Shown here in pieces: positions 1 through 8,552 of a DNA stretch of 64,000 nt (its first letter is position 1; each line of letters begins with the position of its first letter). The DNA lies in NCBI GenBank assembly GCA_024233435.1, contig JACKPQ010000001.1, forward strand, positions 310,001 to 374,000, written 5' to 3'. A program made the translations under genes and the position numbers. Below the pieces are notes generated by a model that was not told the origin of the DNA, did no database searches, and saw only the letters and a list, made by a program, of their open reading frames with translations. This DNA is from Chlamydiales bacterium (lineage in GTDB: Bacteria; Chlamydiota; Chlamydiia; Chlamydiales; JACKPQ01).

Positions 1-741
<741 letters not shown>

Positions 742-778
742 TTTGAACTCCTTGCCAAAATTAATGCTTATAAGCTAG

Positions 779-807
779 ATTGTACACGAGTTGCGATTAA
801 GGCGCAA
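779..807 (-). promoter_or_regulatory. Predicted sigma70-type promoter of groES-groEL
   Basis: On the minus strand, TTGCGC (807-802) and TACAAT (784-779) are separated by exactly 17 bases, a near-consensus vegetative promoter. The predicted transcript starts about 30 bases before the groES ATG. The CIRCE-like element lies just upstream of the -35 box. Confidence 0.7.
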
Positions 808-813
808 GCAAAA

Positions 814-840
814 TTAGCAGAATCAGGCACAAAGTGCTAA
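814..840. promoter_or_regulatory. CIRCE-like HrcA operator
   Basis: The 27 bases have the CIRCE 9-9-9 layout: TTAGCAGAA, nine spacer bases, AAGTGCTAA (consensus TTAGCACTC-N9-GAGTGCTAA). The outer six bases of each arm (TTAGCA/TGCTAA) are perfect and the inner three are degenerate. HrcA binds CIRCE to repress groE in Chlamydia. Here the element lies between groES and pepF, upstream of the groES -35 box, and ends 10 bases before the pepF ATG, so it could affect both genes. Confidence 0.75.
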
Positions 841-850
841 AGGAAGGGAT

Positions 851-2632
851 ATGACACAAGAACGTAGTGCTGTTGCCGCAGAGCATACCTGGGATCTAAA
901 GATTCTATACGCAGATCTAAAAGACTGGGAATCAGCTTTTGAAGGCGTTAAAGAAAAATTTTGGTCGGATATTCAAGCCTTAAAGGGTCAGCTAGGAAAT
1001 GGGTCTGTCATTGTAAAAAAATTATTTGAAAACACATACGCCCTTCAAAAAGAGTTGATGACTCTTTATACATATGCTCATTTGCGTCACGACGAAGATG
1101 TCTCACAAGAAGACCATAAAAGTGCCCATGATCGGATTTCAGCACTTCTCTATAAGTTCAGCGAAGCGACATCATGGATCGAGCCTGAGCTTCTCGCGTT
1201 GCCTGCACAAAAACTTGAAAAGCTTCTTCAATGCCCCGAACTTGCCGATTACAAAATGGTGATTGAAAAATGTGTCCGTTTAAAACCTCATACTTTATCT
1301 GCACGAGAAGAAGAGCTGATGGCGCTCTCAGGTAAAGCATTTGAATCTTCTGAAAAAGCATTTGGAGCGCTTAACAATGCAGACTTGAAATTCCCAGATG
1401 TTAAAGATGGAAAGGGCAAGACTCACAAACTCTCCCACGGTCTTTATCAAGTCCATCTAAGGTCGACAGATAGAGAGCTTCGTGAAAATGCTTTTAAGGC
1501 TTTTCAAGGTGCTTTTCTAAGCTTTGAAAACACACTTTGTGAACTTTTAAATGGCAAGGTGCAAGCCCATATTTTTAACGCAAAAGCGCGCTCTTATGAC
1601 TCGTGTTTACAAGCTGCGCTTTTTCCTCACAACATCGACACGGCTGTTTATGACTCTTTGATTAACGCAACGCATCGTAACATCAAACAGCTGCATCGCT
1701 TTGTTTCTCTACGCAAAAAGCTTATGAAGTTGGATGCCTTGCATGCCTATGATTTCTATGCGCCTGCAATCGATAATGTTGAGATGAAGTTTGACTACGA
1801 TAAGGCTGTGGATCTCACATTGGAGGCGGTAGTTCCCCTAGGACCTAGTTATTGCCAAGTCTTGAAACGTGGCCTTAAGCAAGAGAGATGGGTTGATATT
1901 TATGAAAATGCTCGCAAGCGATCAGGCGCCTATTCCAGCGGTTGTTATGATAGCTATCCCTACATCCTTTTAAACTATCAAGGCTTTTTAAATGACGTTA
2001 TGACCTTAGCCCATGAAGCTGGACATAGCATGCATACATACTTTAGCAATCAAAGCCAGCCCTATCATGACTCTCACTACTCGATCTTTGTAGCAGAAGT
2101 TGCCTCTACCTTTAACGAAGAGCTGCTGTTTCGCCACCTGCTCAAGAATGCAAAAACAAAAGAAGAGCGCATCTACCTTCTTTTGCAAAAGCTCGATGGC
2201 ATTAGAGCGACTTTTTTCCGTCAGGTTTTATTTGCAGAATTTGAAAAGCAGATCCATGAGCTCGCCGAAAAAGGGGTTCCGCTTACACCAGCGACGCTAA
2301 AAAAAACCTACCGCGAGCTAAATACTAAATACTATGGGCCAGACTTTGTCAATGATACCGAGCTTGATATTGAGTTTGCCCGTGTTCCTCACTTTTATTA
2401 CAATTTTTACGTCTATCAGTATGCTACAGGAATTAGCGCAGCTTTTGCTCTTGTTGAACAAGTCCTTAAAGAAGGGCCAAAGCGGTATCTTGAATTTTTA
2501 TCAGCTGGCGGTAGTGATTATCCGGTCGAGGTGCTCAAAGTTGCAGGCGTTGACATGTGCACTCCAGCCCCCGTTGATGCGCTTTTTCACCGTTTCAGTT
2601 TATTGATGGATGAGCTAGAGGCAGAGTTATAA
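851..2632 (+). CDS. pepF: Oligoendopeptidase F (M3B metallopeptidase)
   Basis: This 593-residue cytosolic zinc peptidase cleaves short peptides. The M3 signature HEAGHSMHTYF (HExxH zinc ligands and catalytic Glu) lies near residue 390, with the downstream zinc-binding Glu region VAEVASTFNEELLF. The N-terminal helical half begins EHTWDLKILYADLKDWE, as in PepF proteins, and the length is typical. The start ATG has AGGAAGG 5-10 bases upstream. The gene is divergent from groES, the arrangement known from Chlamydia. There is almost no leader after the CIRCE-like element, so its own promoter must overlap the groES control region. Confidence 0.93.
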   Translation: MTQERSAVAAEHTWDLKILYADLKDWESAFEGVKEKFWSDIQALKGQLGNGSVIVKKLFENTYALQKELMTLYTYAHLRHDEDVSQEDHKSAHDRISALLYKFSEATSWIEPELLALPAQKLEKLLQCPELADYKMVIEKCVRLKPHTLSAREEELMALSGKAFESSEKAFGALNNADLKFPDVKDGKGKTHKLSHGLYQVHLRSTDRELRENAFKAFQGAFLSFENTLCELLNGKVQAHIFNAKARSYDSCLQAALFPHNIDTAVYDSLINATHRNIKQLHRFVSLRKKLMKLDALHAYDFYAPAIDNVEMKFDYDKAVDLTLEAVVPLGPSYCQVLKRGLKQERWVDIYENARKRSGAYSSGCYDSYPYILLNYQGFLNDVMTLAHEAGHSMHTYFSNQSQPYHDSHYSIFVAEVASTFNEELLFRHLLKNAKTKEERIYLLLQKLDGIRATFFRQVLFAEFEKQIHELAEKGVPLTPATLKKTYRELNTKYYGPDFVNDTELDIEFARVPHFYYNFYVYQYATGISAAFALVEQVLKEGPKRYLEFLSAGGSDYPVEVLKVAGVDMCTPAPVDALFHRFSLLMDELEAEL

Positions 2633-2697
2633 AATTCCCCTTGCTTTGAAAAAGGCTTTGGAGTATTTCTAGATTGACGGATGGCTTCAGGGAGATT

Positions 2698-2982
2698 ATG
2701 CCAGGTAAACGTAAAAGTCAAGATGCATTTATTGTGCTTAACGATAGAGGCCTTCACACACGCCCTTCTACAGAGCTTGTGAAGTGTGCATCACGCTTTA
2801 AGTCACAGGTTACACTTTATTATCATGATTTAAGCGTGAATGCAAAGTCCCTGTTGGGTATTTTAATGCTTGCTGCTTCTCGTGGGGCAAAGATCCGTAT
2901 TGAAGCAGATGGTGAAGATGCCGAAGAGGCTGTTAAGGCCATCTTGCTTTTGGCAAAAAAACGATTCAATATACGTTACTGA
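2698..2982 (+). CDS. ptsH: Phosphocarrier protein HPr (PTS)
   Basis: The protein has 94 residues from the chosen ATG. The active-site histidine is in GLHTRPSTELVK, and the regulatory serine motif is in VNAKSLLGILML (Ser-46 region). HPr carries phosphate from enzyme I to sugar-specific enzymes; in Chlamydiae, which have few or no PTS permeases, it is thought to be mainly regulatory through HPr kinase. A TTG at 2674 is also in frame, but the ATG at 2698 has GGGAG 6 bases before it and gives the usual HPr length. No ptsI is present nearby. It is followed after 2 bases by rpiA. Confidence 0.88.
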   Translation: MPGKRKSQDAFIVLNDRGLHTRPSTELVKCASRFKSQVTLYYHDLSVNAKSLLGILMLAASRGAKIRIEADGEDAEEAVKAILLLAKKRFNIRY

Positions 2983-2984
2983 TT

Positions 2985-3623
2985 GTGGACAGTGATCAGC
3001 AAAAGAGAAATGCAGGCCAGCGCGCAGCACAGCTCATAGAGCCTGGCATGCGGGTGGGGCTTGGCACTGGCTCAACAGTTTTTTATTTTGTCGAAGCGCT
3101 TATTGAGCGGTGTCGTGGGGGACTTGAAATACAGGCGGCAGCAAGCTCAGAAAAAACGCTAGAAATGGCGCGGGCAGGGGGAATACCACTTTTGAAAGCG
3201 TTTGATGCCTTGGATATCACTGTTGATGGAGCCGATGAAATCGACCCTATGAAGCGGATGATCAAGGGAGGGGGCGGAGCATTGCTAAGAGAAAAAATAC
3301 TCGCCTTTACCTCATCGCGCATGGTTGTGATTGTTGATGAAAGCAAATGCGTTGATAAGCTGGGCAAAGCAAAGCTTCCACTAGAAATTTTGCCTTTTGG
3401 ACATCTTGCAACGGCAAAAAACATCCCTTATAAAGGAGAGTTCCGCAAAAGGGGCAATGAGCTTTTCATTACGGATAATGGCAACTACATTTATGATGTG
3501 CACTTTGCAAAACTCCTCGATGACCCTGAAACCATCGATCGAGAGCTCAGGGCAATACCAGGCGTTTTGGAAACGGGATTTTTTTTCGGATTGGCAAACG
3601 AGTTGATTGTGGGGGTTGAATGA
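2985..3623 (+). CDS. rpiA: Ribose-5-phosphate isomerase A
   Basis: RpiA interconverts ribose-5-phosphate and ribulose-5-phosphate in the pentose phosphate pathway. Family landmarks are clear: GLGTGSTV (phosphate-binding loop), DGADEID (catalytic Asp region), KGGGGALLREKI and the lysine in VDESKCVDKLG. At 212 residues it is close to bacterial RpiA (about 219). The start is GTG at 2985, 2 bases after the ptsH stop. The 3' end overlaps the next gene by ATGA, so ptsH-rpiA-BFN form a coupled operon. Confidence 0.93.
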   Translation: MDSDQQKRNAGQRAAQLIEPGMRVGLGTGSTVFYFVEALIERCRGGLEIQAAASSEKTLEMARAGGIPLLKAFDALDITVDGADEIDPMKRMIKGGGGALLREKILAFTSSRMVVIVDESKCVDKLGKAKLPLEILPFGHLATAKNIPYKGEFRKRGNELFITDNGNYIYDVHFAKLLDDPETIDRELRAIPGVLETGFFFGLANELIVGVE

Positions 3624-4033
3624 CAGATACTTTTGTTCCGCTCAGTTTAAATAAAATCATGCAGGCACACACTTATACTGTTTTTGTGCTCAAAGGTGCA
3701 GATAAGCGCTTTGCCATCTACACAACACCTGGAATTGGGCAAACGATGCAAAAAACACTAAACGGTCAGAAATCTGAAAGGCCATCGACACATCACTTGA
3801 TGCATTCAGTATTTAAAGCGCTCAAAATTAAGGTGCAGCAAGTTGTCATTTGGGATGTGCATGATACGATCTACACGGCGCGTCTATTTTTGGAACAGGA
3901 AGGAAACGGCCAAAAGCAGATGCTTGAAATCGATGCAAGGCCAAGCGATTGCTTAAGCCTAGCCATGATGCACCATGCGCCAATTTTGTGTCGCAATCAA
4001 GTATTAGAAAAAGTGATTTGCATAGAGGACTAA
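3620..4033 (+). CDS. Bifunctional nuclease (BFN/DUF151) domain protein
   Basis: This 137-residue single-domain protein matches the bifunctional nuclease family (PF02577). Conserved pieces are RPSTHHLMHSVFKAL, VVIWDVHDTIYTARLFLE and IDARPSDCLSLAM, the last being the family's most recognisable motif (DARPSDALALA). Plant and some bacterial members have RNase/DNase activity, but the role of stand-alone bacterial copies is unclear. Its ATG overlaps the rpiA stop (ATGA), implying coupling. Family assignment is firm; the biochemical role is inferred. Confidence 0.8.
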   Translation: MTDTFVPLSLNKIMQAHTYTVFVLKGADKRFAIYTTPGIGQTMQKTLNGQKSERPSTHHLMHSVFKALKIKVQQVVIWDVHDTIYTARLFLEQEGNGQKQMLEIDARPSDCLSLAMMHHAPILCRNQVLEKVICIED

Positions 4034-4034
4034 A

Positions 4035-4307
4035 ATGGTAAAAATAGCACCTGAAAGTGAAAAAATCAGACGAGCGCGTGAAAAGTTAGAAAAAAAACTA
4101 TCTAAACTTGATGCGCAGGTAAACAAGCAAGCTCTTATGCGGAAAAATCGCGAAATCCATCGTTGGATCGAGCGCCATGCTGCCTCACGTATCATTCTCC
4201 AGAATAAATCTATAGCCCTTTTTGATGAAAACCAATCTCCTGCCAAACTCAGCCGTAAGGTCGAGGGGGTAGCTGCGACTCTTCAAGAGCTGCTAAAGCA
4301 AGCTTGA
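4035..4307 (+). CDS. Small charged helical protein, unknown
   Basis: The protein has 90 residues rich in Lys, Arg, Glu and Ala. Residues 8-35 look like a basic amphipathic helix or short coiled coil (KIRRAREKLEKKLSKLDAQV), followed by IHRWIERHAASRIILQ. There is no signal peptide or membrane span. It starts one base after the previous stop and ends the ptsH-rpiA-BFN-x operon. I do not recognise the family; nucleic-acid binding is possible from charge but not shown. Confidence 0.6.
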   Translation: MVKIAPESEKIRRAREKLEKKLSKLDAQVNKQALMRKNREIHRWIERHAASRIILQNKSIALFDENQSPAKLSRKVEGVAATLQELLKQA

Positions 4308-4444
4308 TTTTGGACGGGCTTATAGTTGCTTTAGGTGCAATTCTACCAGAATAGCATAAGTCTTGGTATGAATTGGAGAATAGTGCTTGCTGCTTAAATC
4401 ATCCTTTGATAATCTTTTTAGTAGTTTTTGAAGAGGAATCTAGG

Positions 4445-4741
4445 ATGATAAAGGAATGTTTGGCCTCAGCTACGGCGACTGGTGCTTTCGTTGGCTTGTT
4501 TACAATAAGGGTTAGGCCAAAGACATCATCAGCTACTTTAGTTGATATGGTTGCAAGTGCGGCTATAGCGAGCTTTCTCATTCATTTAGCAGCATATGCC
4601 ATAGTCTACGGACGCTTTTCTGAGACAGACAATAACTGGAAGTGGAGCGTGCGTGTTCTTATCCACACAGCCATTGGATTGATATTTTTTTGCTACATGG
4701 GTTTTGTCGTCAATGCCGCAGCAAAGAGGACTGCTAGATGA
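4445..4741 (+). CDS. Small membrane protein, unknown
   Basis: The protein has 98 residues from the ATG at 4445, which has GAGGAA upstream. A TTG at 4373 would add 24 residues and is less likely. Two hydrophobic spans are visible, around residues 35-57 (MVASAAIASFLIHLAAYAIV) and 72-92 (VLIHTAIGLIFFCYMGFVV), with possible further hydrophobicity at the N-terminus, so it is probably an inner-membrane protein. Its end overlaps the tyrS ATG by 4 bases. No family recognised. Confidence 0.55.
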   Translation: MIKECLASATATGAFVGLFTIRVRPKTSSATLVDMVASAAIASFLIHLAAYAIVYGRFSETDNNWKWSVRVLIHTAIGLIFFCYMGFVVNAAAKRTAR

Positions 4742-5985
4742 ATGAGCATTTGCTCGATGTGCTGAAAAAGCGCGGTTTTATCGATGCAGTGGCAGGCGAT
4801 GAGCTCTATGAACACTTGAAAAGCCCACGCAAAATTTACATTGGTTTTGATCCGACTGCCGATAGCTTGCATCTGGGCAATCTTGTCGGGATTATCGCGC
4901 TAAAGTGGTGCGAGAAATTTGGCCACACCCCTGTTGTTCTTCTTGGAGGTGGCACAGGTAAGATAGGTGACCCTTCTGGTAAAGATAAAGAACGTCCACT
5001 CCTTCATGTTTCAGAAATTGATGCTAACGTTCAAGCCATCGAAAGGCAACTCACAAACTGCTTAGAAAAACCTTTGGTTTTCAATAACGATGAATGGCTA
5101 TCAGGATATGGGTTGATCGCGTTCTTGCGCGATGTTGGTAAACATTTTCGCATGGGTCCAATGCTTTCGAAAGAGAGCGTCCGCTTAAGATTGAATTCTG
5201 AAGAGGGGATGAGCCTGACCGAATTTAGCTACCAGATGCTGCAAGGATATGATTTTTATCACCTATTTAAACATCATCAAGTGAGTGTCCAAATGGGTGG
5301 ATCTGATCAATGGGGCAATATCGTTGCAGGCATTGATTTAACCCGCAAGATGTCCTCTGAAACAGTTTTTGGCTGCACTTTCCCATTGCTTGTTCGAAGT
5401 GATGGAAAGAAATTCGGCAAGAGCGAAAGCGGCGCTATCTGGCTTTGCAGCGAAAAGGTGTCTCCTTACAAGTTTTACCAATACCTCTATAGCATGCCCG
5501 ATGCAGACGTTGGCAAACTGATGCGCCTGCTCACTTTCATGGATCTTGAAGAGATCGTGGACTATGAAAAAGGCCTAGCAGAGCCCAATAGAGCTCAAAA
5601 GCGTCTTGCTGAAGAGGTAACCCGCTTTGTGCACGGTGAAGAGGGGTTGGAAGCTGCAAGGTCTGTCACGCAAGTAGCAGCGCCTGGAAGCGATGCAGAT
5701 TTGAGTGTCGAAGCAATTGAAGCAATTGCAAACGACATGCCGAGTGTCCATTTCACTAGAAATGAAGCGCTCAACGTTAAAATTGTAGAATTGATTGCAA
5801 AGGCTGGATTCTTATCTAGTCGAAGTGAGGTAGCAAGGCTCATTAAAGGTGGCGGTGCATACCTCAATAATCAAAAACTTACAGATCCCGCTGCTGTCTT
5901 GCAGCTAAACGACTTGATTGCCGATCGCTATTGTATTTTTGGCGCAGGAAAAAAGCGCAAACTACTCATGGTGATTGATTCTTAA
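4738..5985 (+). CDS. tyrS: Tyrosyl-tRNA synthetase
   Basis: TyrRS attaches tyrosine to tRNA-Tyr in the cytosol. This 415-residue class Ic enzyme shows the HIGH-equivalent HLGN in DPTADSLHLGNLVG, the GGGTGKIGDPSGK loop, the tyrosine-binding YQMLQGYDF and SDQWGNIVAG segments, the KMSKS-equivalent KFGKSESGAIW, and a C-terminal S4 RNA-binding domain (from about residue 350, RSEVARLIKGGGAYLN). Length and domain order are typical. The ATG overlaps the stop of the upstream membrane gene. Confidence 0.97.
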   Translation: MNEHLLDVLKKRGFIDAVAGDELYEHLKSPRKIYIGFDPTADSLHLGNLVGIIALKWCEKFGHTPVVLLGGGTGKIGDPSGKDKERPLLHVSEIDANVQAIERQLTNCLEKPLVFNNDEWLSGYGLIAFLRDVGKHFRMGPMLSKESVRLRLNSEEGMSLTEFSYQMLQGYDFYHLFKHHQVSVQMGGSDQWGNIVAGIDLTRKMSSETVFGCTFPLLVRSDGKKFGKSESGAIWLCSEKVSPYKFYQYLYSMPDADVGKLMRLLTFMDLEEIVDYEKGLAEPNRAQKRLAEEVTRFVHGEEGLEAARSVTQVAAPGSDADLSVEAIEAIANDMPSVHFTRNEALNVKIVELIAKAGFLSSRSEVARLIKGGGAYLNNQKLTDPAAVLQLNDLIADRYCIFGAGKKRKLLMVIDS

Positions 5986-6041
5986 AAACCATATCCAGAG
6001 CCAAATCTGGAACAAAAAAATAACGAATAAGAAAAAAGTAC

Positions 6042-6070
6042 TTGCTTGAAAATCAACATCTTCCAACAAT
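6042..6070 (+). promoter_or_regulatory. Possible promoter of the HU gene
   Basis: TTGCTT (6042-6047) and AACAAT (6065-6070) are 17 bases apart in the 132-base gap between tyrS and the HU gene. The -10 box is only a partial match. It is placed about 50 bases before the HU ATG, whose ribosome site is AAGGAG (6101-6106). Confidence 0.3.
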
Positions 6071-6118
6071 GGGGATAAGAGAAAAAAGTTGTTTGAAGAG
6101 CTTAAGGAGTGAAAAACT

Positions 6119-6457
6119 ATGACGACCGTAACCAAAAAAAGACTGATACAAAAGATTTCGCAAAAAACTGGACTTCACCCAAACGAAGTTCGTAATGTTG
6201 TGCAGCAATTTTTAGATGACATTACTGATACCCTTGCATCAGGTGATCGTTTAGAATTTCGCGATTTCGGAGTATTTGAGATTGTAACACGAAAACAAAA
6301 AATTGGCCGCAATCCGAAAAATGCCCAAGTGCCGATTGTAATTCCAGAGCGCAAAGCTGTGAAATTTACACCTGGGAAGAAAATGAAAGAAGTTGTTGAA
6401 GATGATAAAGGGCCAGGTAGAGAGTCTCAGCAAGAGCATACTTCATTTACGATGTAA
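6119..6457 (+). CDS. HU/IHF-family DNA-binding protein
   Basis: This 112-residue histone-like protein bends and compacts DNA. It starts with the family pattern TKKRLIQKISQKTGL and has the core GDRLEFRDFGVFEIVTRKQK and the DNA-intercalating arm GRNPKNAQVPIVIPERKAVKF. A C-terminal extension of about 15 residues (DKGPGRESQQEHTSFTM) goes beyond the usual HU length of 90-99. In Chlamydia the corresponding gene (himD/ihfA) also sits a few genes from accA and msbA. The stop overlaps the next start (TAATG). Confidence 0.9.
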   Translation: MTTVTKKRLIQKISQKTGLHPNEVRNVVQQFLDDITDTLASGDRLEFRDFGVFEIVTRKQKIGRNPKNAQVPIVIPERKAVKFTPGKKMKEVVEDDKGPGRESQQEHTSFTM

Positions 6458-7587
6458 TGATGAAGCAGTTGTCGCTTTTAGCTGATCAAATCATTGATGA
6501 GCGCTTAAAGAACCCTAAAAGTGATTTTAGGGCTTGGCGCTCGAATGTCGATACTGTCGATGAGTCCCAGCTAGCAAAAGCCTATGTTGCCCTCATCCAA
6601 GCTTTGCAAAATAAATCCGTTGATCTCAGACCCATCGTAACAAAAGCTGGGGCCCCCCTGCTCTCTTTAGGACTTGACCGTCCGGAGCAGGCAATTTGTC
6701 ATCCAGCTAAAGGTTTAGAGTTAGCAACACTCTGGCAGTTGATTGGATGTCTTGCAAAAGATTCTCAACTCTTCCAAATAGGGGTAAATGCTGAGCAATT
6801 TATCCGCACCTTCACCGATCGCTACAAACGTCCTTTTACAGGTATTTGGACGCAAGAGGGGGATGTGAAAACCTATATTCCATCACCGTCAATCACGAGA
6901 CTCTTAGAGAAATCCAACATCAAAAAGCAACCTGAACTCATGAGGTGCTCTGATCCAGAATTGGGCTGCGCTTTGCATCATGGAAAAGACATGAGCATGG
7001 CCTTCACGATGACAGGCTGGGGAAGTGGGGTTGGAAGCATTATGCGCCAAGATGTCGGTATCATCGCAATGGGGCCACAGGCAGCTCCCTTTGAAGATGC
7101 ATCTCGATTTGGCATTCACTTTACACCTGCCGTTGTTGGCGATGTCAGTGAGCATAACCCTTTGCCTGGTACACGTGTCGATGAGCGTGGTCATCTATTT
7201 ACCTTCAACGGATGGACTCGATCGATTTTTGATAATAATCACCTTTGGTGTCATCTATCTGCACAACTCGATAAAGTGCTAGATTTAAAAATGCAATTTC
7301 TAGATCTTAAAGGATCAGAGGTGAGCATTGCGATGGCTGTAAAAGCAGATGCCGTTCGCGTAGGTGATAAGCTGGAGTTGATGACAGGATCGCTTAAACA
7401 GTACCGCGGGGATGTGGTTCCTGTTGCCTTGGAGGGTAAAAGCTCACAATTGGTGATGCTTCCCAAAGGCGGCAGTCAAATGCGTATCGTACCCCTTGCT
7501 GGTGATGAAAGTTGTTGGCAAGCAGATTTTTTAATTCTCTATCTCCTTGATGGAGATAGACCAGAGATCAGCTGGACTATAAACTAA
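6457..7587 (+). CDS. Conserved chlamydial hypothetical protein (HU-accA neighbourhood)
   Basis: The protein has 376 residues, no signal peptide and no membrane span. Its position between the HU gene and accA matches that of the CT266-type hypothetical protein in Chlamydia as I recall the map, so it is probably its ortholog. It contains hydrophilic, beta-rich stretches (MTGWGSGVGSIMRQDVGIIA; FGIHFTPAVVGDVSEHNPLP) that could be a beta-sandwich, but I recognise no catalytic motif. It is translationally coupled to HU (TAATG), and a second ATG follows directly at 6460. Function unknown. Confidence 0.75.
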   Translation: MMKQLSLLADQIIDERLKNPKSDFRAWRSNVDTVDESQLAKAYVALIQALQNKSVDLRPIVTKAGAPLLSLGLDRPEQAICHPAKGLELATLWQLIGCLAKDSQLFQIGVNAEQFIRTFTDRYKRPFTGIWTQEGDVKTYIPSPSITRLLEKSNIKKQPELMRCSDPELGCALHHGKDMSMAFTMTGWGSGVGSIMRQDVGIIAMGPQAAPFEDASRFGIHFTPAVVGDVSEHNPLPGTRVDERGHLFTFNGWTRSIFDNNHLWCHLSAQLDKVLDLKMQFLDLKGSEVSIAMAVKADAVRVGDKLELMTGSLKQYRGDVVPVALEGKSSQLVMLPKGGSQMRIVPLAGDESCWQADFLILYLLDGDRPEISWTIN

Positions 7588-7643
7588 ATTTTATAGTTCC
7601 TACAGCGTTGAAAATTAAGTCAAAATATGGGAGAATGTAAGAC

Positions 7644-8552
7644 ATGAAACGAACCAAAAGATTTTTACTCATTCTTGTTGCAATCGGAGCTGTCATGGGG
7701 TCAGCGACTTTGATGAAAAATAGGTCAGAGCCGACTTTAGTCGTTGAAGCTGAAGAGGTTTATGAACCTATTGCGCTTGCTGTTGAAGAAGATAAAAGAG
7801 TTGATCGTATCCATGAGTTTTTTACCACAGGCATCAATAAGCTCCCGATTGTTAAAACCGTCAGCTATAGTCCGCGTGTTGATTGGCTTGAGGGGCGTGC
7901 CGCATGGATTGCAGACTATGCATCCTACTTTGGAACATCTCGCCATTTTATTGCACGGAGTCTAAACGGTAAAGCCGATTACCTGACCCAGAAGGTGTCT
8001 CATGGCGATCGCTTCAATGTTCTAAATCCGGATAAAAATTTTGAGTTTAACCTAAAGGTTGACCTTTCAAAATGCGAGATGCATTTTTACTACACTGATC
8101 TTGATACTGGGGAAAAAACTCTTTTGAAGACCTACCAAGTTGGCCTTGGACGCGTTGACCCAACATCCCCAAGTGGCTATCTAACACCAACCGGTAAATA
8201 CACGCTCGGCGAAAAAGTGGGTATCTATAAGCCAGGAGCTACTGGCCTTTTTCAAGAGAACGAAGCTGAAATGATCCAAATTTTTGGCACACGTTGGATT
8301 CCATTTGGAGAAGAAATAGAAGGGTGCTCTATGGGAGCTAAAGGCTATGGATTACATGGAAATCCATGGCTTCCTAATCCAGAAACAGGTGAGTTAGAAG
8401 AGTGTCGCGATACCATAGGCCAGTATGACAGCGATGGATGCATCCGTTTGAATAAAGAGGATATGGAAGCGCTCTTTTCAATCATTGTCAGCAATCGCCG
8501 CACTGTTATTGATATTGTTCCATCTATAAGCGAGGAATCTCATGTCAAGTGA
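7644..8552 (+). CDS. L,D-transpeptidase (YkuD) with LysM-like region
   Basis: L,D-transpeptidases form 3-3 peptidoglycan cross-links or attach proteins to peptidoglycan in the periplasm. The 302-residue protein has an N-terminal signal/anchor (residues 5-25, FLLILVAIGAVMG), then a LysM-like stretch around residues 90-125 (YASYFGTSRHFIARSLNG), then the YkuD domain. The catalytic motif is present: His in GLHGNPWLP and Ser/Cys in SDGCIRLNKED. The gene overlaps accA by 11 bases. A YkuD protein fits the minimal peptidoglycan of Chlamydiae; its exact substrate is unknown. Confidence 0.88.
   Translation: MKRTKRFLLILVAIGAVMGSATLMKNRSEPTLVVEAEEVYEPIALAVEEDKRVDRIHEFFTTGINKLPIVKTVSYSPRVDWLEGRAAWIADYASYFGTSRHFIARSLNGKADYLTQKVSHGDRFNVLNPDKNFEFNLKVDLSKCEMHFYYTDLDTGEKTLLKTYQVGLGRVDPTSPSGYLTPTGKYTLGEKVGIYKPGATGLFQENEAEMIQIFGTRWIPFGEEIEGCSMGAKGYGLHGNPWLPNPETGELEECRDTIGQYDSDGCIRLNKEDMEALFSIIVSNRRTVIDIVPSISEESHVK

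Noticed and set aside
2674..2697. Upstream TTG start for ptsH
   Set aside because: It adds residues not seen in HPr proteins and lacks a ribosome site; the ATG at 2698 has GGGAG at the right distance.
5986..6041. Terminator after tyrS (CCAGA/TCTGG hairpin)
   Set aside because: The 5-base stem is weak and is followed by an A-rich rather than T-rich run on the plus strand.
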